Below are positions 7,389-15,503 of a DNA stretch of 64,000 nt, one piece after another. The stretch covers positions 1 through 64,000 of the forward strand of contig CAIPZV010000057.1 in the NCBI GenBank assembly GCA_903869595.1, read 5' to 3'. Both the position numbers and the translations under genes were made by a program. The stretch comes from an uncultured beta proteobacterium (GTDB lineage: Bacteria; Pseudomonadota; Gammaproteobacteria; Burkholderiales; Burkholderiaceae_C). The first letter of the stretch is position 1. The number at the start of each line of letters is the position of its first letter. The notes below the pieces were generated by a model. It saw only the letters and a list, made by a program, of their open reading frames with translations, did no database searches and had not been told where the DNA came from.

Positions 7389-7745
7389 ATGGTTCAGGGG
7401 CGTATAAGGCGGCAACAGTTTGTAGCGCTTGCGCAAAAGCGCCCCTACGTTAGCAATGAGCTTTCGGTTTGTGCGCTGTGTAGTCGCCCGATTCCACCGG
7501 CCTTGCGGGATGCGCACCACTTGGTACCTAAGTCAAGAGGTGGAGTCAGCACGGTCTATATGCACCGTGCGTGCCACAAGCAAATTCATGCTTTATTCAC
7601 GGAAACCGAATTGGCTAAAAACTACTCCAGCCTTCAAGCGCTTTGCGCGCATCCAGAAATAGCAAGATTCATCAACTGGGTCAAAGACAAGCCAAGCGAA
7701 TTTAATCCACCTGCACGGCGTAGCCGCAACAAAGGGAATTTTTAA
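7389..7745 (+). CDS. Small HNH-type nuclease-like protein
   Basis: A 118-residue protein with an HNH core. A zinc-like Cys pair (Cys28, Cys31 in CALC) precedes the HHLVPKSRGG strand-helix motif, followed by HRACHKQIH. The C-terminal part (ELAKNYSSLQALCAHPEIARFINWV) matches small stand-alone HNH proteins of proteobacteria whose biological task is not established. The frame's first ATG is used, but no ribosome site is obvious; translation may begin closer to KRPYVSNEL, where relatives start. Not linked to any restriction system here. Confidence 0.8.
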   Translation: MVQGRIRRQQFVALAQKRPYVSNELSVCALCSRPIPPALRDAHHLVPKSRGGVSTVYMHRACHKQIHALFTETELAKNYSSLQALCAHPEIARFINWVKDKPSEFNPPARRSRNKGNF

Positions 7746-7843
7746 TTTCGCAGATCGCCATCAATCCCCTTACTTGCCCTCTTTATCGCACTCCTGCTAT
7801 CGCATTGCGTGGTGTACGGCTTGATTGCTTTGCCGCAAGGCGT

Positions 7844-7869
7844 AAAAAAAGCGGACCAAAGTCCGCTTT
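7844..7869 (-). terminator. Rho-independent terminator for the small exported protein gene
   Basis: On the minus strand a 9-bp perfect stem (AAAGCGGAC / GTCCGCTTT) with a 4-base loop is followed by seven T residues. It lies 20 bp past the stop of the gene at 7889-8086. Stem, loop and T tract are all directly visible. Confidence 0.88.
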
Positions 7870-7888
7870 CAATTTTGAACAGAAGTGC

Positions 7889-8086
7889 TTACTTCTTTGT
7901 TTCCATCAATTTTTTGCAATCAGCCTTCATCTTGTCGTCGGCCTTAGAAGGGTCCATCTTGGCGCATTTGTCGGCCATTTCCGCCTTTTCTTTGTCCGAC
8001 ATGGCACCACCATGGGATCCAGCAAAAGCTCCTGAAGCAGCCATTGCAAAAGCTGTGATTACGAGCGTAGACAGTAATTTATTCAT
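7889..8086 (-). CDS. Small exported protein, Lys/Met-rich with two Cys
   Basis: A 65-residue precursor. A signal peptide (MNKLLSTLVI to AFA-GS, cleavage after about 22) leaves a ~43-residue mature peptide rich in Lys, Asp and Met, with two Cys spaced as DKCAKMD and KADCKKL. No domain name is available. The start is set at 8086 because AGGA lies 8 bp before it; an upstream in-frame ATG at 8095 overlaps that site. A strong terminator follows. Single-gene unit, probably abundant, periplasmic; function unknown. Confidence 0.72.
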   Translation of the reverse strand: MNKLLSTLVITAFAMAASGAFAGSHGGAMSDKEKAEMADKCAKMDPSKADDKMKADCKKLMETKK

Positions 8087-8154
8087 CTTCAACATCCTAG
8101 GAATTAACCGGTGAAAAAACGGCAGAATAGCCGCAAAGATAATGTAACGTAAAC

Positions 8155-9369
8155 ATGAATTCCAGATACATCCCACGGTCATTTTGTACAGTAGTGGCAT
8201 TTTCCGGCGCGTTGCTGGCATTACCAGCACAGCCTGCTCCGCGCACACCTGTGGACGACGCCACTGTTATCGAAAAGCTGCCTTTGCGTGCGGGGGACCG
8301 TAGTGCGCGAGAACTAGACGCCTTACGTTCGAGCGCTCGCAAAGCCCCCGATGACGCGACCGCTGCGGCAGCGCTTGGGCTTGCTTACTTTGACATGGCA
8401 CAGGCCCGTGGTGATCCCCGCTATGTAGGCTATGCCGATGCCGTGGTCAGACCATTCGATAAAGCCATGTCTGCCGATCTGCTGGTGATAAGAGGCATGC
8501 TGCACCAGTATCGCCACGACTTCGATGAAGCGCTTGTCGACTTTGCCGCTGCGCTGGCGCAAGACCCCGATCGGGCGAGTGCCCATGCATGGCGGGGGGC
8601 AATTTATCTCGTGGAAGCGAAATATGACAATGCACGCCAAGAATGCGCGGCCTTGCAGCAACTGCAGCGCCCGGTGTTGCATGGTGGATGTATTGGGCTG
8701 GTACAGGCCTATACAGGGCAATTGCGTTCCGCTTATGCGACGCTGCAACAAGCACTGGCCCTTGCGCGAAATGACGACCAGCGTCTATGGTTACTTACCC
8801 GACTGGGTGAAGTATCTGCGTGGCTTGGGCAGAGCGCACGGGCCGAAAGCCATTACCGCGATGCGCTGGCCTTAGGGCAGGACAATGCCTATTTGCTAGC
8901 GGCATGGGCCGACTTTTTGCTGGATAACAAACGACCGGCCGAAGTTGTCAAATTGCTGGCTGCATGGGAGGCATCCGACCCGCTGCTGCTGCGGCTAGCC
9001 GAGGCTGAAACCTTACTCCAAATCAACGCGGCAAAAGCGCATGTGCAAGCATTGGACGACCGCTTTGCTGCGGCTAAGCTGCGTGGTGATACCACCCACC
9101 GGGCGGAGGAAGCCCGGTTTCAATTGCGTCTGCGCAAAAACGCTGCATTGGCTGTGCAACTAGCCGCTGCAAACTACAAAGTACAAAAGGAACCGCGCGA
9201 CCTGCGTGTCCTTTTGGAAGCTGCTCTGGCAGCTAGCGACGCTAGCGCTGCAAAACCCGCTCACGATTGGCTGCAAAGCACCGGCTTTGAAGACGTCCGA
9301 ACGCGAACGCTGGCCGCCCAGACGCGGCAATTGCCACCTGTAGCTATAAAGCCTGTGGTAACGCCATGA
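8155..9369 (+). CDS. Exported TPR protein paired with a HupE/UreJ-like protein
   Basis: A 404-residue protein with an N-terminal signal sequence (about 8-27, ending QPAPRT) and several tetratricopeptide-like helix pairs between about 65 and 270 (for example ALAQDPDRASAHAWRG and SHYRDALALGQDNAY). The C-terminal third is helical and Ala-rich without recognisable motifs. It overlaps the following HupE/UreJ-like gene by 4 bp (ATGA), so the two are translationally coupled and probably function together at the membrane. The substrate is unknown; TPRs suggest scaffold or assembly work. Confidence 0.82.
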   Translation: MNSRYIPRSFCTVVAFSGALLALPAQPAPRTPVDDATVIEKLPLRAGDRSARELDALRSSARKAPDDATAAAALGLAYFDMAQARGDPRYVGYADAVVRPFDKAMSADLLVIRGMLHQYRHDFDEALVDFAAALAQDPDRASAHAWRGAIYLVEAKYDNARQECAALQQLQRPVLHGGCIGLVQAYTGQLRSAYATLQQALALARNDDQRLWLLTRLGEVSAWLGQSARAESHYRDALALGQDNAYLLAAWADFLLDNKRPAEVVKLLAAWEASDPLLLRLAEAETLLQINAAKAHVQALDDRFAAAKLRGDTTHRAEEARFQLRLRKNAALAVQLAAANYKVQKEPRDLRVLLEAALAASDASAAKPAHDWLQSTGFEDVRTRTLAAQTRQLPPVAIKPVVTP

Positions 9370-10490
9370 TGCGCAAGTTTGCAATGTTATGGGTCCTACT
9401 CCTATGCCAGATGACAGCCTGGGCGCATAAGGCGAGCGACAGCTATTTAATAATGGACATCACAGGAAGCACAGTCACCGTGCAATGGGATATAGCTTTG
9501 CGTGATATCGACTTTGCGTTGGGCCTAGACCGCGATGGCAATGCAGAGATTACCTGGGGAGAGTTGCGCGCACGCCAAAGCGATGTAGCAGCCTGGGCCT
9601 TGAGCAGGCTCACACTCACGCGCAGTGGAGTTTGCCCGCTGGCATTAACTAGCTTGCAAGTTGACGAACATACCGACGGCGGCTATGCAGTGTTACACCT
9701 GAGCGGTGTGTGCCAGGGCGCAACGGGTGCTTTGGGCTTGCAATACCGCTTATTGTTCGATCTAGACAGCTTGCACCGTGGCTTGCTGCGCCTGAATCTC
9801 GATGGTGCCACACACACCACGGTGCTTTCGCCGACCAGTGGTTTAGTGCAATACGGTGCTGTACAGGCATCACGCTGGGCACCATTTAGCCAATACCTTG
9901 TCGAAGGCATTTGGCATATCTGGATCGGCTTCGACCATATTTTGTTTCTGCTCGCCCTACTTTTGCCTTCGGTACTGGTATTGGAAATGCGACGCTGGCA
10001 AGGTGTCCGCAGCTTCGGCATGGCTTTTCGCGAGGTACTTTGGGTGGTGACTTCGTTCACGGCGGCCCACTCCATCACCTTGTCGCTGGCGGCACTCGGT
10101 TTGGTTTCGCTGCCTTCTAGTTTGGTGGAGACTGCCATTGCACTTTCAGTGGTACTTGCTGCTGCTAACAACCTGTCGCCCGTGGTGGAGTACCGGCGAT
10201 GGTTGGTGGCCTTTGGCTTCGGGTTGATTCATGGCTTCGGCTTTGCTAGCGTACTGGCTGAACTAGGCTTACCGGCTGACGCGCTGGTGCTGTCGCTGCT
10301 GGGCTTTAATGCCGGGGTGGAGGTGGGGCAGATGGCCATCGTTGCAGGCTTTTTACCGATAGCCTTTCTGCTTCGTAACACCCGTTTTTACTTGCGCGGT
10401 GTATTCATACTTGGCTCTTGGCTCACCATACTGGTTGCGTTGATCTGGTTGCTGGAGCGTGCTTTTGACCTGAAAATCTTGAGTGCCTGA
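9366..10490 (+). CDS. HupE/UreJ-family membrane protein with soluble N-domain
   Basis: 374 residues. A signal peptide (to about AWA-HK at 20-21) leads a periplasmic domain of ~150 residues with an EF-hand-like loop DRDGNAEITWGEL. Six to seven membrane helices follow, with the HupE/UreJ_2 motifs GIWHIWIGFDHILFLLALL, FTAAHSITLSLA and HGFGFA. The conserved His/Asp residues suggest metal handling, as proposed for HupE and UreJ in nickel uptake, but no hydrogenase or urease gene is nearby. It is coupled to the TPR gene upstream. Confidence 0.88.
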   Translation: MMRKFAMLWVLLLCQMTAWAHKASDSYLIMDITGSTVTVQWDIALRDIDFALGLDRDGNAEITWGELRARQSDVAAWALSRLTLTRSGVCPLALTSLQVDEHTDGGYAVLHLSGVCQGATGALGLQYRLLFDLDSLHRGLLRLNLDGATHTTVLSPTSGLVQYGAVQASRWAPFSQYLVEGIWHIWIGFDHILFLLALLLPSVLVLEMRRWQGVRSFGMAFREVLWVVTSFTAAHSITLSLAALGLVSLPSSLVETAIALSVVLAAANNLSPVVEYRRWLVAFGFGLIHGFGFASVLAELGLPADALVLSLLGFNAGVEVGQMAIVAGFLPIAFLLRNTRFYLRGVFILGSWLTILVALIWLLERAFDLKILSA

Positions 10491-10612
10491 TTCCAAAAGA
10501 GAAATAGCTCGTAAGCGCACTGCTTTTCATAAACTACACCAAAATCCATTTCTATGTCTTCGCATGAACGATGTACGCGCAGCCCCCTGGTGGCTGTCTT
10601 GAGCCAAGTCTT

Positions 10613-10897
10613 ATGAAAAATTCGATAACTCGCAGGTCAGAGACTGGCACCGCTGCGCTGTCCGTAGCTTGCATGTCCCGAATTATTGAAATGGCCTGGG
10701 AGGACAGAACTGCATTTGAAGCGATACAGGCGCAATTCGGCTTGAATGAATCCGGGGTGATTGATCTGATGCGCAAGCATCTCAAGCCTTCTTCTTTCCG
10801 GATGTGGCGCAAAAGGGTGACCGGTCGTCGCACCAAGCATGTCGCGCTGCGTGGTGCCGTTTTTTTACGTCACCGCGCCACCCACACGCGGCCATAG
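10613..10897 (+). CDS. TIGR03643/DUF2805 family protein
   Basis: A small basic protein whose centre, RIIEMAWEDRTAFEAI followed by LNESGVIDLMRKHL and SSFRMWRKRV, is the TIGR03643 signature. Members are about 70-90 residues, are commonly located beside photolyase/cryptochrome genes, and have no assigned function (from memory). The start is uncertain: ATGs at 10571, 10613 and 10673 are in frame, and 10613 gives a plausible 94 residues. It ends 11 bp before the TTG start of the photolyase gene, so co-expression is likely. Confidence 0.8.
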   Translation: MKNSITRRSETGTAALSVACMSRIIEMAWEDRTAFEAIQAQFGLNESGVIDLMRKHLKPSSFRMWRKRVTGRRTKHVALRGAVFLRHRATHTRP

Positions 10898-10908
10898 GGA
10901 TCGGCAGC

Positions 10909-12456
10909 TTGACATCGCAACGAGCATTGGTGTGGTTCAAGCGCGATCTGCGGGTGCACGACCATGCACCCTTGGTGGCCGCAAGTGCACACGCAGATGC
11001 GCTAGCTATTTTTATCATCGAACCTGAGTGGCTCAGCAGCCCTGACTGTGATGCCAGTCATGTCGACTTTGCACTAACCTGCCTTGCCGAGCTGCGCGCA
11101 GCCCTAGCAGAGCGCGGCCTGCCGTTACTGGTGCGCGTGGGCTCTGCGGTTCAGGTGCTGACACAACTTCAAAACGAGCTAGCGTTTACGCACTTGCTGA
11201 GCCATGAGGAGACCGGAGCAGGTTGGTCTTACACGCGCGACCGCCAAGTCTCAGTTTGGTGCGCATCGACTAACGTAAGTTGGCAGCAGTTCAACCAGAA
11301 CGGTGTCATACGCGGTTTGCGCAACCGCGCGGGATGGGCCAAGCGCTGGCAGGCGCGTATGGATGCTCCCCTGCACTTGTTAAACGGTAAATTTAGCGCA
11401 GCACTATCACTAGACCAGCCGGAGTTACCCACGATAGCTAGCCTGGGGCTGTTAGCGCACGGAAAAAATTTGCAAACTGCGGGTGAAAGGGCCGCGAGAC
11501 GAACCCTCAGCAGTTTTGTGCAGGTCCGCGGCTATGGGTACCGGAAGGCACTCTCCAGCCCTTTGAGCGCAGAAGAAGGATGCAGCCGCCTGAGCCCGCA
11601 TCTGGCGTTTGGAACCATCTCGATGCGCACCGTGCACCAGGCCACCGAGCTGGCGATCGGCAATACGCCTGAACGGGAGCTGGCCTATGCGCTGCGCGGC
11701 TTTGCCGGGCGGCTGCGCTGGCACTGTCATTTCATGCAAAAGCTGGAAAATGAGCCCGATATCGAATTTCATAATTTCGCCCGCGTGTGCGATGGCTTGC
11801 GGGAGGATGCCTTCAACAACAATCGTTTTGAAGCATGGTGCGCAGGCCAAACTGGCTACCCCATGGTGGATGCCTGCATGCGTTCGCTACGAGCCACAGG
11901 CTGGTTGAACTTTCGCATGCGGGCCATGCTGGTGAGCTTTGCCAGCTACCACCTGTGGTTGCACTGGCGGCACACGGGCCTGTTTTTGGCGCGTCAATTT
12001 CTAGACTATGAGCCAGGCATCCACTGGAGCCAGATGCAGATGCAAAGCGGCACCACCGGTATCAACACACTGCGAATTTATTCCCCCACCAAGCAGGCGC
12101 AAGACCAGGATCCACAGGGCCATTTCATTCGCCGCTGGGTGCCTGAACTTGCCAAAGTACCCCTGCCCTATCTGGCAGAACCGTGGAAGATGGACTTGAG
12201 TGTGCAGCGCATGGCGGCTTGCATGATCGGCGCAGACTATCCTCTGCCCATCGTGGACGACAAGGCTGCCATGAAGGCCGCTAAAGACAGCATGTATGGT
12301 TTGCGTAAAACACCCGAGGCTCGGATGGAGGCTGCGGATGTGCAGGACCGGCATGGCTCGCGAAAGAGCGGCTTGCCGGCCTCGGGTCAGAGGCGCAATG
12401 CGAAAAAGCCCCGGACACCCGAGACTCCCTCACCCCAGGGCGATTTGTTTGCCTAG
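10909..12456 (+). CDS. Photolyase/cryptochrome family flavoprotein
   Basis: About 515 residues. The N-terminal Rossmann-like antenna domain opens with ALVWFKRDLRVHDHAPLV. The C-terminal FAD-binding helical domain contains GYPMVDACMRSLRATGWLNFRMR, DYEPGIHWSQMQMQSG and RIYSPTKQA, typical of deoxyribodipyrimidine photolyases that split UV-induced pyrimidine dimers with blue light. I chose the TTG at 10909: family members start right before the ALVWF strand, and AGGGA lies 8 bp upstream; the longer ATG frame at 10804 would overlap the TIGR03643 gene. The exact subclass and repaired lesion cannot be set by eye. The C-terminal ~50 residues are basic and low complexity. Confidence 0.9.
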   Translation: MTSQRALVWFKRDLRVHDHAPLVAASAHADALAIFIIEPEWLSSPDCDASHVDFALTCLAELRAALAERGLPLLVRVGSAVQVLTQLQNELAFTHLLSHEETGAGWSYTRDRQVSVWCASTNVSWQQFNQNGVIRGLRNRAGWAKRWQARMDAPLHLLNGKFSAALSLDQPELPTIASLGLLAHGKNLQTAGERAARRTLSSFVQVRGYGYRKALSSPLSAEEGCSRLSPHLAFGTISMRTVHQATELAIGNTPERELAYALRGFAGRLRWHCHFMQKLENEPDIEFHNFARVCDGLREDAFNNNRFEAWCAGQTGYPMVDACMRSLRATGWLNFRMRAMLVSFASYHLWLHWRHTGLFLARQFLDYEPGIHWSQMQMQSGTTGINTLRIYSPTKQAQDQDPQGHFIRRWVPELAKVPLPYLAEPWKMDLSVQRMAACMIGADYPLPIVDDKAAMKAAKDSMYGLRKTPEARMEAADVQDRHGSRKSGLPASGQRRNAKKPRTPETPSPQGDLFA

Positions 12457-12461
12457 AGCGT

Positions 12462-12538
12462 GCAAGGCTGCTGATGGCATGGCCGCCATCGCACAGCCAT
12501 TTGAGCAAAGCGGCCCTTGGAGTTGCTTTATTTTTCAT
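12462..12538 (-). pseudogene. Remnant of a second LitR-like MerR gene
   Basis: The minus strand carries LLKWLCDGGHAISSLA, corresponding to LLKRLTERGHAISSLA of the intact MerR gene (about 5740-5800). It is joined almost directly to the start-codon region of that gene; most of the coding sequence is gone. DNA identity is obvious in GCAAGGCT-CTGATGGCATGGCC and in TTGCTTT-TTCAT near the old start. Together with the following promoter and Rrf2 remnant it forms a decayed duplicate of the 5738-6596 regulator pair. Confidence 0.75.
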
Positions 12539-12583
12539 AGCTTGAGTAGTAATTGGCCACATAAAATGGAATCTTTCAATATT

Positions 12584-12598
12584 TTGTATAGAAAAATA
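12584..12598. promoter_or_regulatory. Second copy of the 15-bp regulatory motif
   Basis: TTGTATAGAAAAATA is identical to 6010-6024 and occupies the same place between the MerR and Rrf2 reading frames, here both broken. The flanking TTGAGTAG-AATTG block is also shared with 5965-5985. It may still drive the SDR, DUF2256, Fe-S photolyase and SOUL genes that follow to the right (inference). Confidence 0.55.
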
Positions 12599-12642
12599 CT
12601 CTTCAATGCTAAATTCCACCACTCAAACTCCATGCACAAGCT

Positions 12643-12890
12643 ATGTTCACAAGCAGCCAATCCATACGGGGCCTTCAGGCCATCGGCTTCATTGCGGGCT
12701 CCTCGAGACAACAGCCGGTGCCCACGACCAGGCTGGTCTGGCACATCGGACTGTGCTTGTCCAGCACAGAAATCATCGTGAAGCAGTTAAAGAACGGCGG
12801 CCTGATTCGCCCCCACCACGGCCCGGCCCACCCTTGGCTCCGACCTGGGTGTTTGATTTGGCGAAGTTCACGCACCCAGCGCACGCTTGA
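12643..12890 (+). pseudogene. Truncated Rrf2-type regulator gene
   Basis: The first ~55 codons match the intact Rrf2 gene (VPTTRL-HIGLCLSSTEIIVKQLKNGGLI). The sequence then jumps to its last ~20 codons (APTWVFDLAKFTHPAHA), which are in another frame. Compared with 6069-6596 about 280 bp are missing, which is not a multiple of three, so no full protein can be made. A short peptide with the DNA-binding helix could still be produced from the ATG at 12643. Confidence 0.8.
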
Positions 12891-12919
12891 GCTAGTGGTG
12901 TGACAATGACTTTTTAACC

Positions 12920-13633
12920 ATGAATGAAGCTTCCCCACTTTTCGCCTCCGACCAGTACAAGGCACTGGTGATCGGCGCCAGCGGGGCCATTGGCGGTGCT
13001 TTTGTACAGGCGTTCCATGCAGACCCTCTGTGCATCCATGTGGAACTTATATCCCGCGGTTCGCGCAGTGGCTTTGATCTAATGAATGAGGAATCCATCC
13101 GCGCCCAGGCAACTTTATCCAACGCCCATGGGCCCTATCACCTAATCATTGACGCTACCGGCGCATTAGCCATCAATGGCGTAGGCCCAGAGAAAGCCCT
13201 CAGCAGCCTCAATCCAGATCACTTGATGCAAACCTTTTTGATCAATACGATTGGTCCGGCCATGGTGTTGCGCTATTTTTCACCCTTATTGGCAAAGGGT
13301 TCGTCGGTCTACGCAAAGCTGTCCGCGCGGGTCGGCAGCATCAGCGACAACAAAAAAGGTGGGTGGTACGGCTACCGAAGTGCAAAGGCCGCAATGAATA
13401 TGATCTTGCAAACGGCGGCCATCGAGTTGCAGCGTAAAAACCCAGATCTGCGCGTTGTAGCCCTGCAACCTGGAACGGTAAAGTCCAGGCTCTCCCAAGC
13501 GTTTACGAGTTCTTCCATCAAGGTACTTGAACCACAGGAATCTGTCACTGGAATGCTTGATGCGTTAAAAGCACTGCAAGCCAAACCAGGCGCCTATTTT
13601 CTGGACTACCAAGGCTGTGAAATACCTTGGTGA
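12920..13633 (+). CDS. Short-chain dehydrogenase/reductase (SDR), CsgA-like
   Basis: A 237-residue Rossmann protein. The nucleotide-binding glycine motif is GASGAIGG (about 19-26), an NNAG-like region is replaced by DATGAL, and the catalytic pair is in YGYRSAKAA (Tyr-x-x-x-Lys). The short length and LQPGTVKSRL segment resemble the C-factor (CsgA-type) group, which is often seen in photolyase neighbourhoods (from memory). Substrate unknown. It lies 30 bp after the decayed regulator copy and 69 bp before the DUF2256 gene in a probable operon to about 16.2 kb. Confidence 0.85.
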   Translation: MNEASPLFASDQYKALVIGASGAIGGAFVQAFHADPLCIHVELISRGSRSGFDLMNEESIRAQATLSNAHGPYHLIIDATGALAINGVGPEKALSSLNPDHLMQTFLINTIGPAMVLRYFSPLLAKGSSVYAKLSARVGSISDNKKGGWYGYRSAKAAMNMILQTAAIELQRKNPDLRVVALQPGTVKSRLSQAFTSSSIKVLEPQESVTGMLDALKALQAKPGAYFLDYQGCEIPW

Positions 13634-13702
13634 TGATGCCAAGCTTGCCGTATGCGCTTGCCGGGGCAAGCCAAGTTTTTTACCCACCTTTTGTGCAAAA
13701 GA

Positions 13703-13882
13703 ATGAAATCTAGCTTTAAAGGCAACAAACAGTCACTACCCAGCAAACTCTGTGCAGTTTGCGGCCGCGGCATGACGTGGCGGAAGGCCTGGGCTAAGAA
13801 CTGGGACTCGGTGCTGTATTGCTCCGATGCCTGTCGCGGCAAAAAGAAATCACTTGTTAGCAAGGCTGCGCAACATGGCTGA
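13703..13882 (+). CDS. DUF2256 small zinc-finger-like protein
   Basis: 59 residues with the DUF2256 pattern: KGNKQSLPSK, then LCAVCGRGMTWRKAWAKNW and YCSDACR, giving two Cys pairs likely to bind zinc. Function is unknown, but the gene commonly sits directly before bacterial cryptochrome/(6-4)-photolyase genes (from memory), as here. I start at MKSSFKGNK (13703), where relatives begin, instead of the frame's upstream ATG at 13652. The stop overlaps the next start by 8 bp, so translation is coupled. Confidence 0.88.
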   Translation: MKSSFKGNKQSLPSKLCAVCGRGMTWRKAWAKNWDSVLYCSDACRGKKKSLVSKAAQHG

Positions 13883-15446
13883 TCCGCTTAGCCTCCCATC
13901 GGGACTGCCCGCCAAGATTAGGCATCTCGTCATTATTTTGGGCGATCAGCTCGACCCGCATTCCTCCGCTTTGCAGGGTTTTGATGCGGCGCAGGACGTA
14001 GTCTGGATGGCCGAGGTGACCGAAGAGTCCACCCATGTCTGGTCGGCCAAGCAGCGTATCGCGGTATTTTTAAGTGCCATGCGCCACTTCGCTCAAAATT
14101 TGCGCGCGCTAGCCCTGCCCTTGGACTACACGCGCTTGGACGCGCCGGATAACGCCGGCACCTTGGCGCTGGAACTAAGCAAGGCGATTGCCCGCCTTCA
14201 GCCCACCGCGCTGGTCATGAGCGCACCGGGCGATTGGCGGGTGTTGCAAAGCCTGCGCGCTGTGGCAAAAGATCATGCATTGGCGCTAGACCTGCGCGAT
14301 GACACCCATTTCTTTAGCACGGTGCGCGAATTTGCGAGCTATGCCCAAGGTAAAAAACAAATACGGCTGGAATACTGGTACCGCGAATTGCGCCGCAAGC
14401 ACAACATATTGATGGAGGGCAAAGAGCCCGTCGGCGGCCAATGGAATTTTGATGCGGACAACCGTGAAGCCTTTGGTAAAGCGGGCCCGCAAAACCTTCC
14501 CCCGCCAAGCCGCTTTGCGCCGGACAACATCACCCAAGAGGTTTTGGCGCTCGTCGAAACACGCTTTGCCAATCACCCCGGCAGTTTGCACAGCTTCGCT
14601 TGGCCTGTGACGCGCCCTCAAGCTTTGACGGCCTTAGAGGCATTTATAGAGCAGCGCCTTCCACTTTTCGGCAAGTATGAAGATGCGATGTGGGCGGGTG
14701 AGGCCTGGCTTTACCACTCGCATTTGAGCTGCGCCCTCAACCTCAAGCTCTTAAACCCGCGCGAAGTCGTGCAGGCCGCCGTTGATGCCTATACCAAGGG
14801 CCACGCGCCACTGGCGGCTGTGGAGGGCTTTGTTCGGCAGATTTTGGGTTGGCGCGAATATGTGCGCGGCATCTATTGGCTGCACATGCCAGACTACCTG
14901 GAACGCAATGCGCTGAACGCACAAGCCGCCCTGCCCGCCTGGTACTGGACCGGGCAAACCGATATGGCGTGCCTGAAAGACGCGATTACGCAAACGCTGG
15001 AGCATGGCTATGCCCACCACATCCAACGGCTGATGGTGACCGGCTTATACGCCTTGTTGCTCGGCGTCAAACCGCAAGCGGTACACACCTGGTACCTGAG
15101 CGTTTATGTGGACGCGGTAGAGTGGGTAGAACTGCCCAACACCCTGGGCATGGGTCAGTTTGCAGACGGTGGCCTCATGGCCAGCAAGCCCTATGTCGCG
15201 AGCGGCAAATACATTCAACGTATGAGCAACCATTGCGCAGGGTGTAAGTACGATCCACCCCAATCAACAGGCCCGCGCGCCTGTCCGTTCACCACCTTGT
15301 ATTGGGATTTTTTAATGCGCCATGAAGGTGGCCTCAAGCAAAACCCTCGCATGGCCATGCAACTGAAGAACCTGGGACGTCTCGACGCCAGCGCGCGGGA
15401 TAGCATTGCGGCCCATGCCACTGCCCACCGGCATGCCCAGCTTTAG
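13875..15446 (+). CDS. Fe-S bacterial cryptochrome/(6-4) photolyase (PhrB/CryB type)
   Basis: A 523-residue protein starting at MADPL, with the antenna-domain start HLVIILGDQLDP and a C-terminal FAD domain. Cys366, Cys454, Cys457 and Cys470 occur with exactly the spacing of the four [4Fe-4S] ligands of Agrobacterium PhrB (350/438/441/454, from memory). Those proteins bind FAD, a lumazine antenna and the cluster, and repair (6-4) photoproducts; the Rhodobacter CryB relative also affects gene expression. The start at 13875 overlaps the DUF2256 gene by 8 bp and matches the family N-terminus. It is the second photolyase-type protein of the island. Confidence 0.93.
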   Translation: MADPLSLPSGLPAKIRHLVIILGDQLDPHSSALQGFDAAQDVVWMAEVTEESTHVWSAKQRIAVFLSAMRHFAQNLRALALPLDYTRLDAPDNAGTLALELSKAIARLQPTALVMSAPGDWRVLQSLRAVAKDHALALDLRDDTHFFSTVREFASYAQGKKQIRLEYWYRELRRKHNILMEGKEPVGGQWNFDADNREAFGKAGPQNLPPPSRFAPDNITQEVLALVETRFANHPGSLHSFAWPVTRPQALTALEAFIEQRLPLFGKYEDAMWAGEAWLYHSHLSCALNLKLLNPREVVQAAVDAYTKGHAPLAAVEGFVRQILGWREYVRGIYWLHMPDYLERNALNAQAALPAWYWTGQTDMACLKDAITQTLEHGYAHHIQRLMVTGLYALLLGVKPQAVHTWYLSVYVDAVEWVELPNTLGMGQFADGGLMASKPYVASGKYIQRMSNHCAGCKYDPPQSTGPRACPFTTLYWDFLMRHEGGLKQNPRMAMQLKNLGRLDASARDSIAAHATAHRHAQL

Positions 15447-15463
15447 GCCTTAGGCCTTAGGCC
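15443..15463. repeat. Three tandem TTAGGCC heptamers
   Basis: The heptamer TTAGGCC is repeated three times exactly, beginning over the stop codon of the Fe-S photolyase gene. No function is visible. It could arise by slippage. Confidence 0.7.
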
Positions 15464-15503
15464 TAATAGTATGAAAATACCCGTAACTCGTAAAAGGTAC
15501 TAT

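Noticed and set aside
8097..8342. 81-codon minus-strand frame overlapping the TPR gene start
   Set aside because: Overlaps two better-supported genes and has no features.
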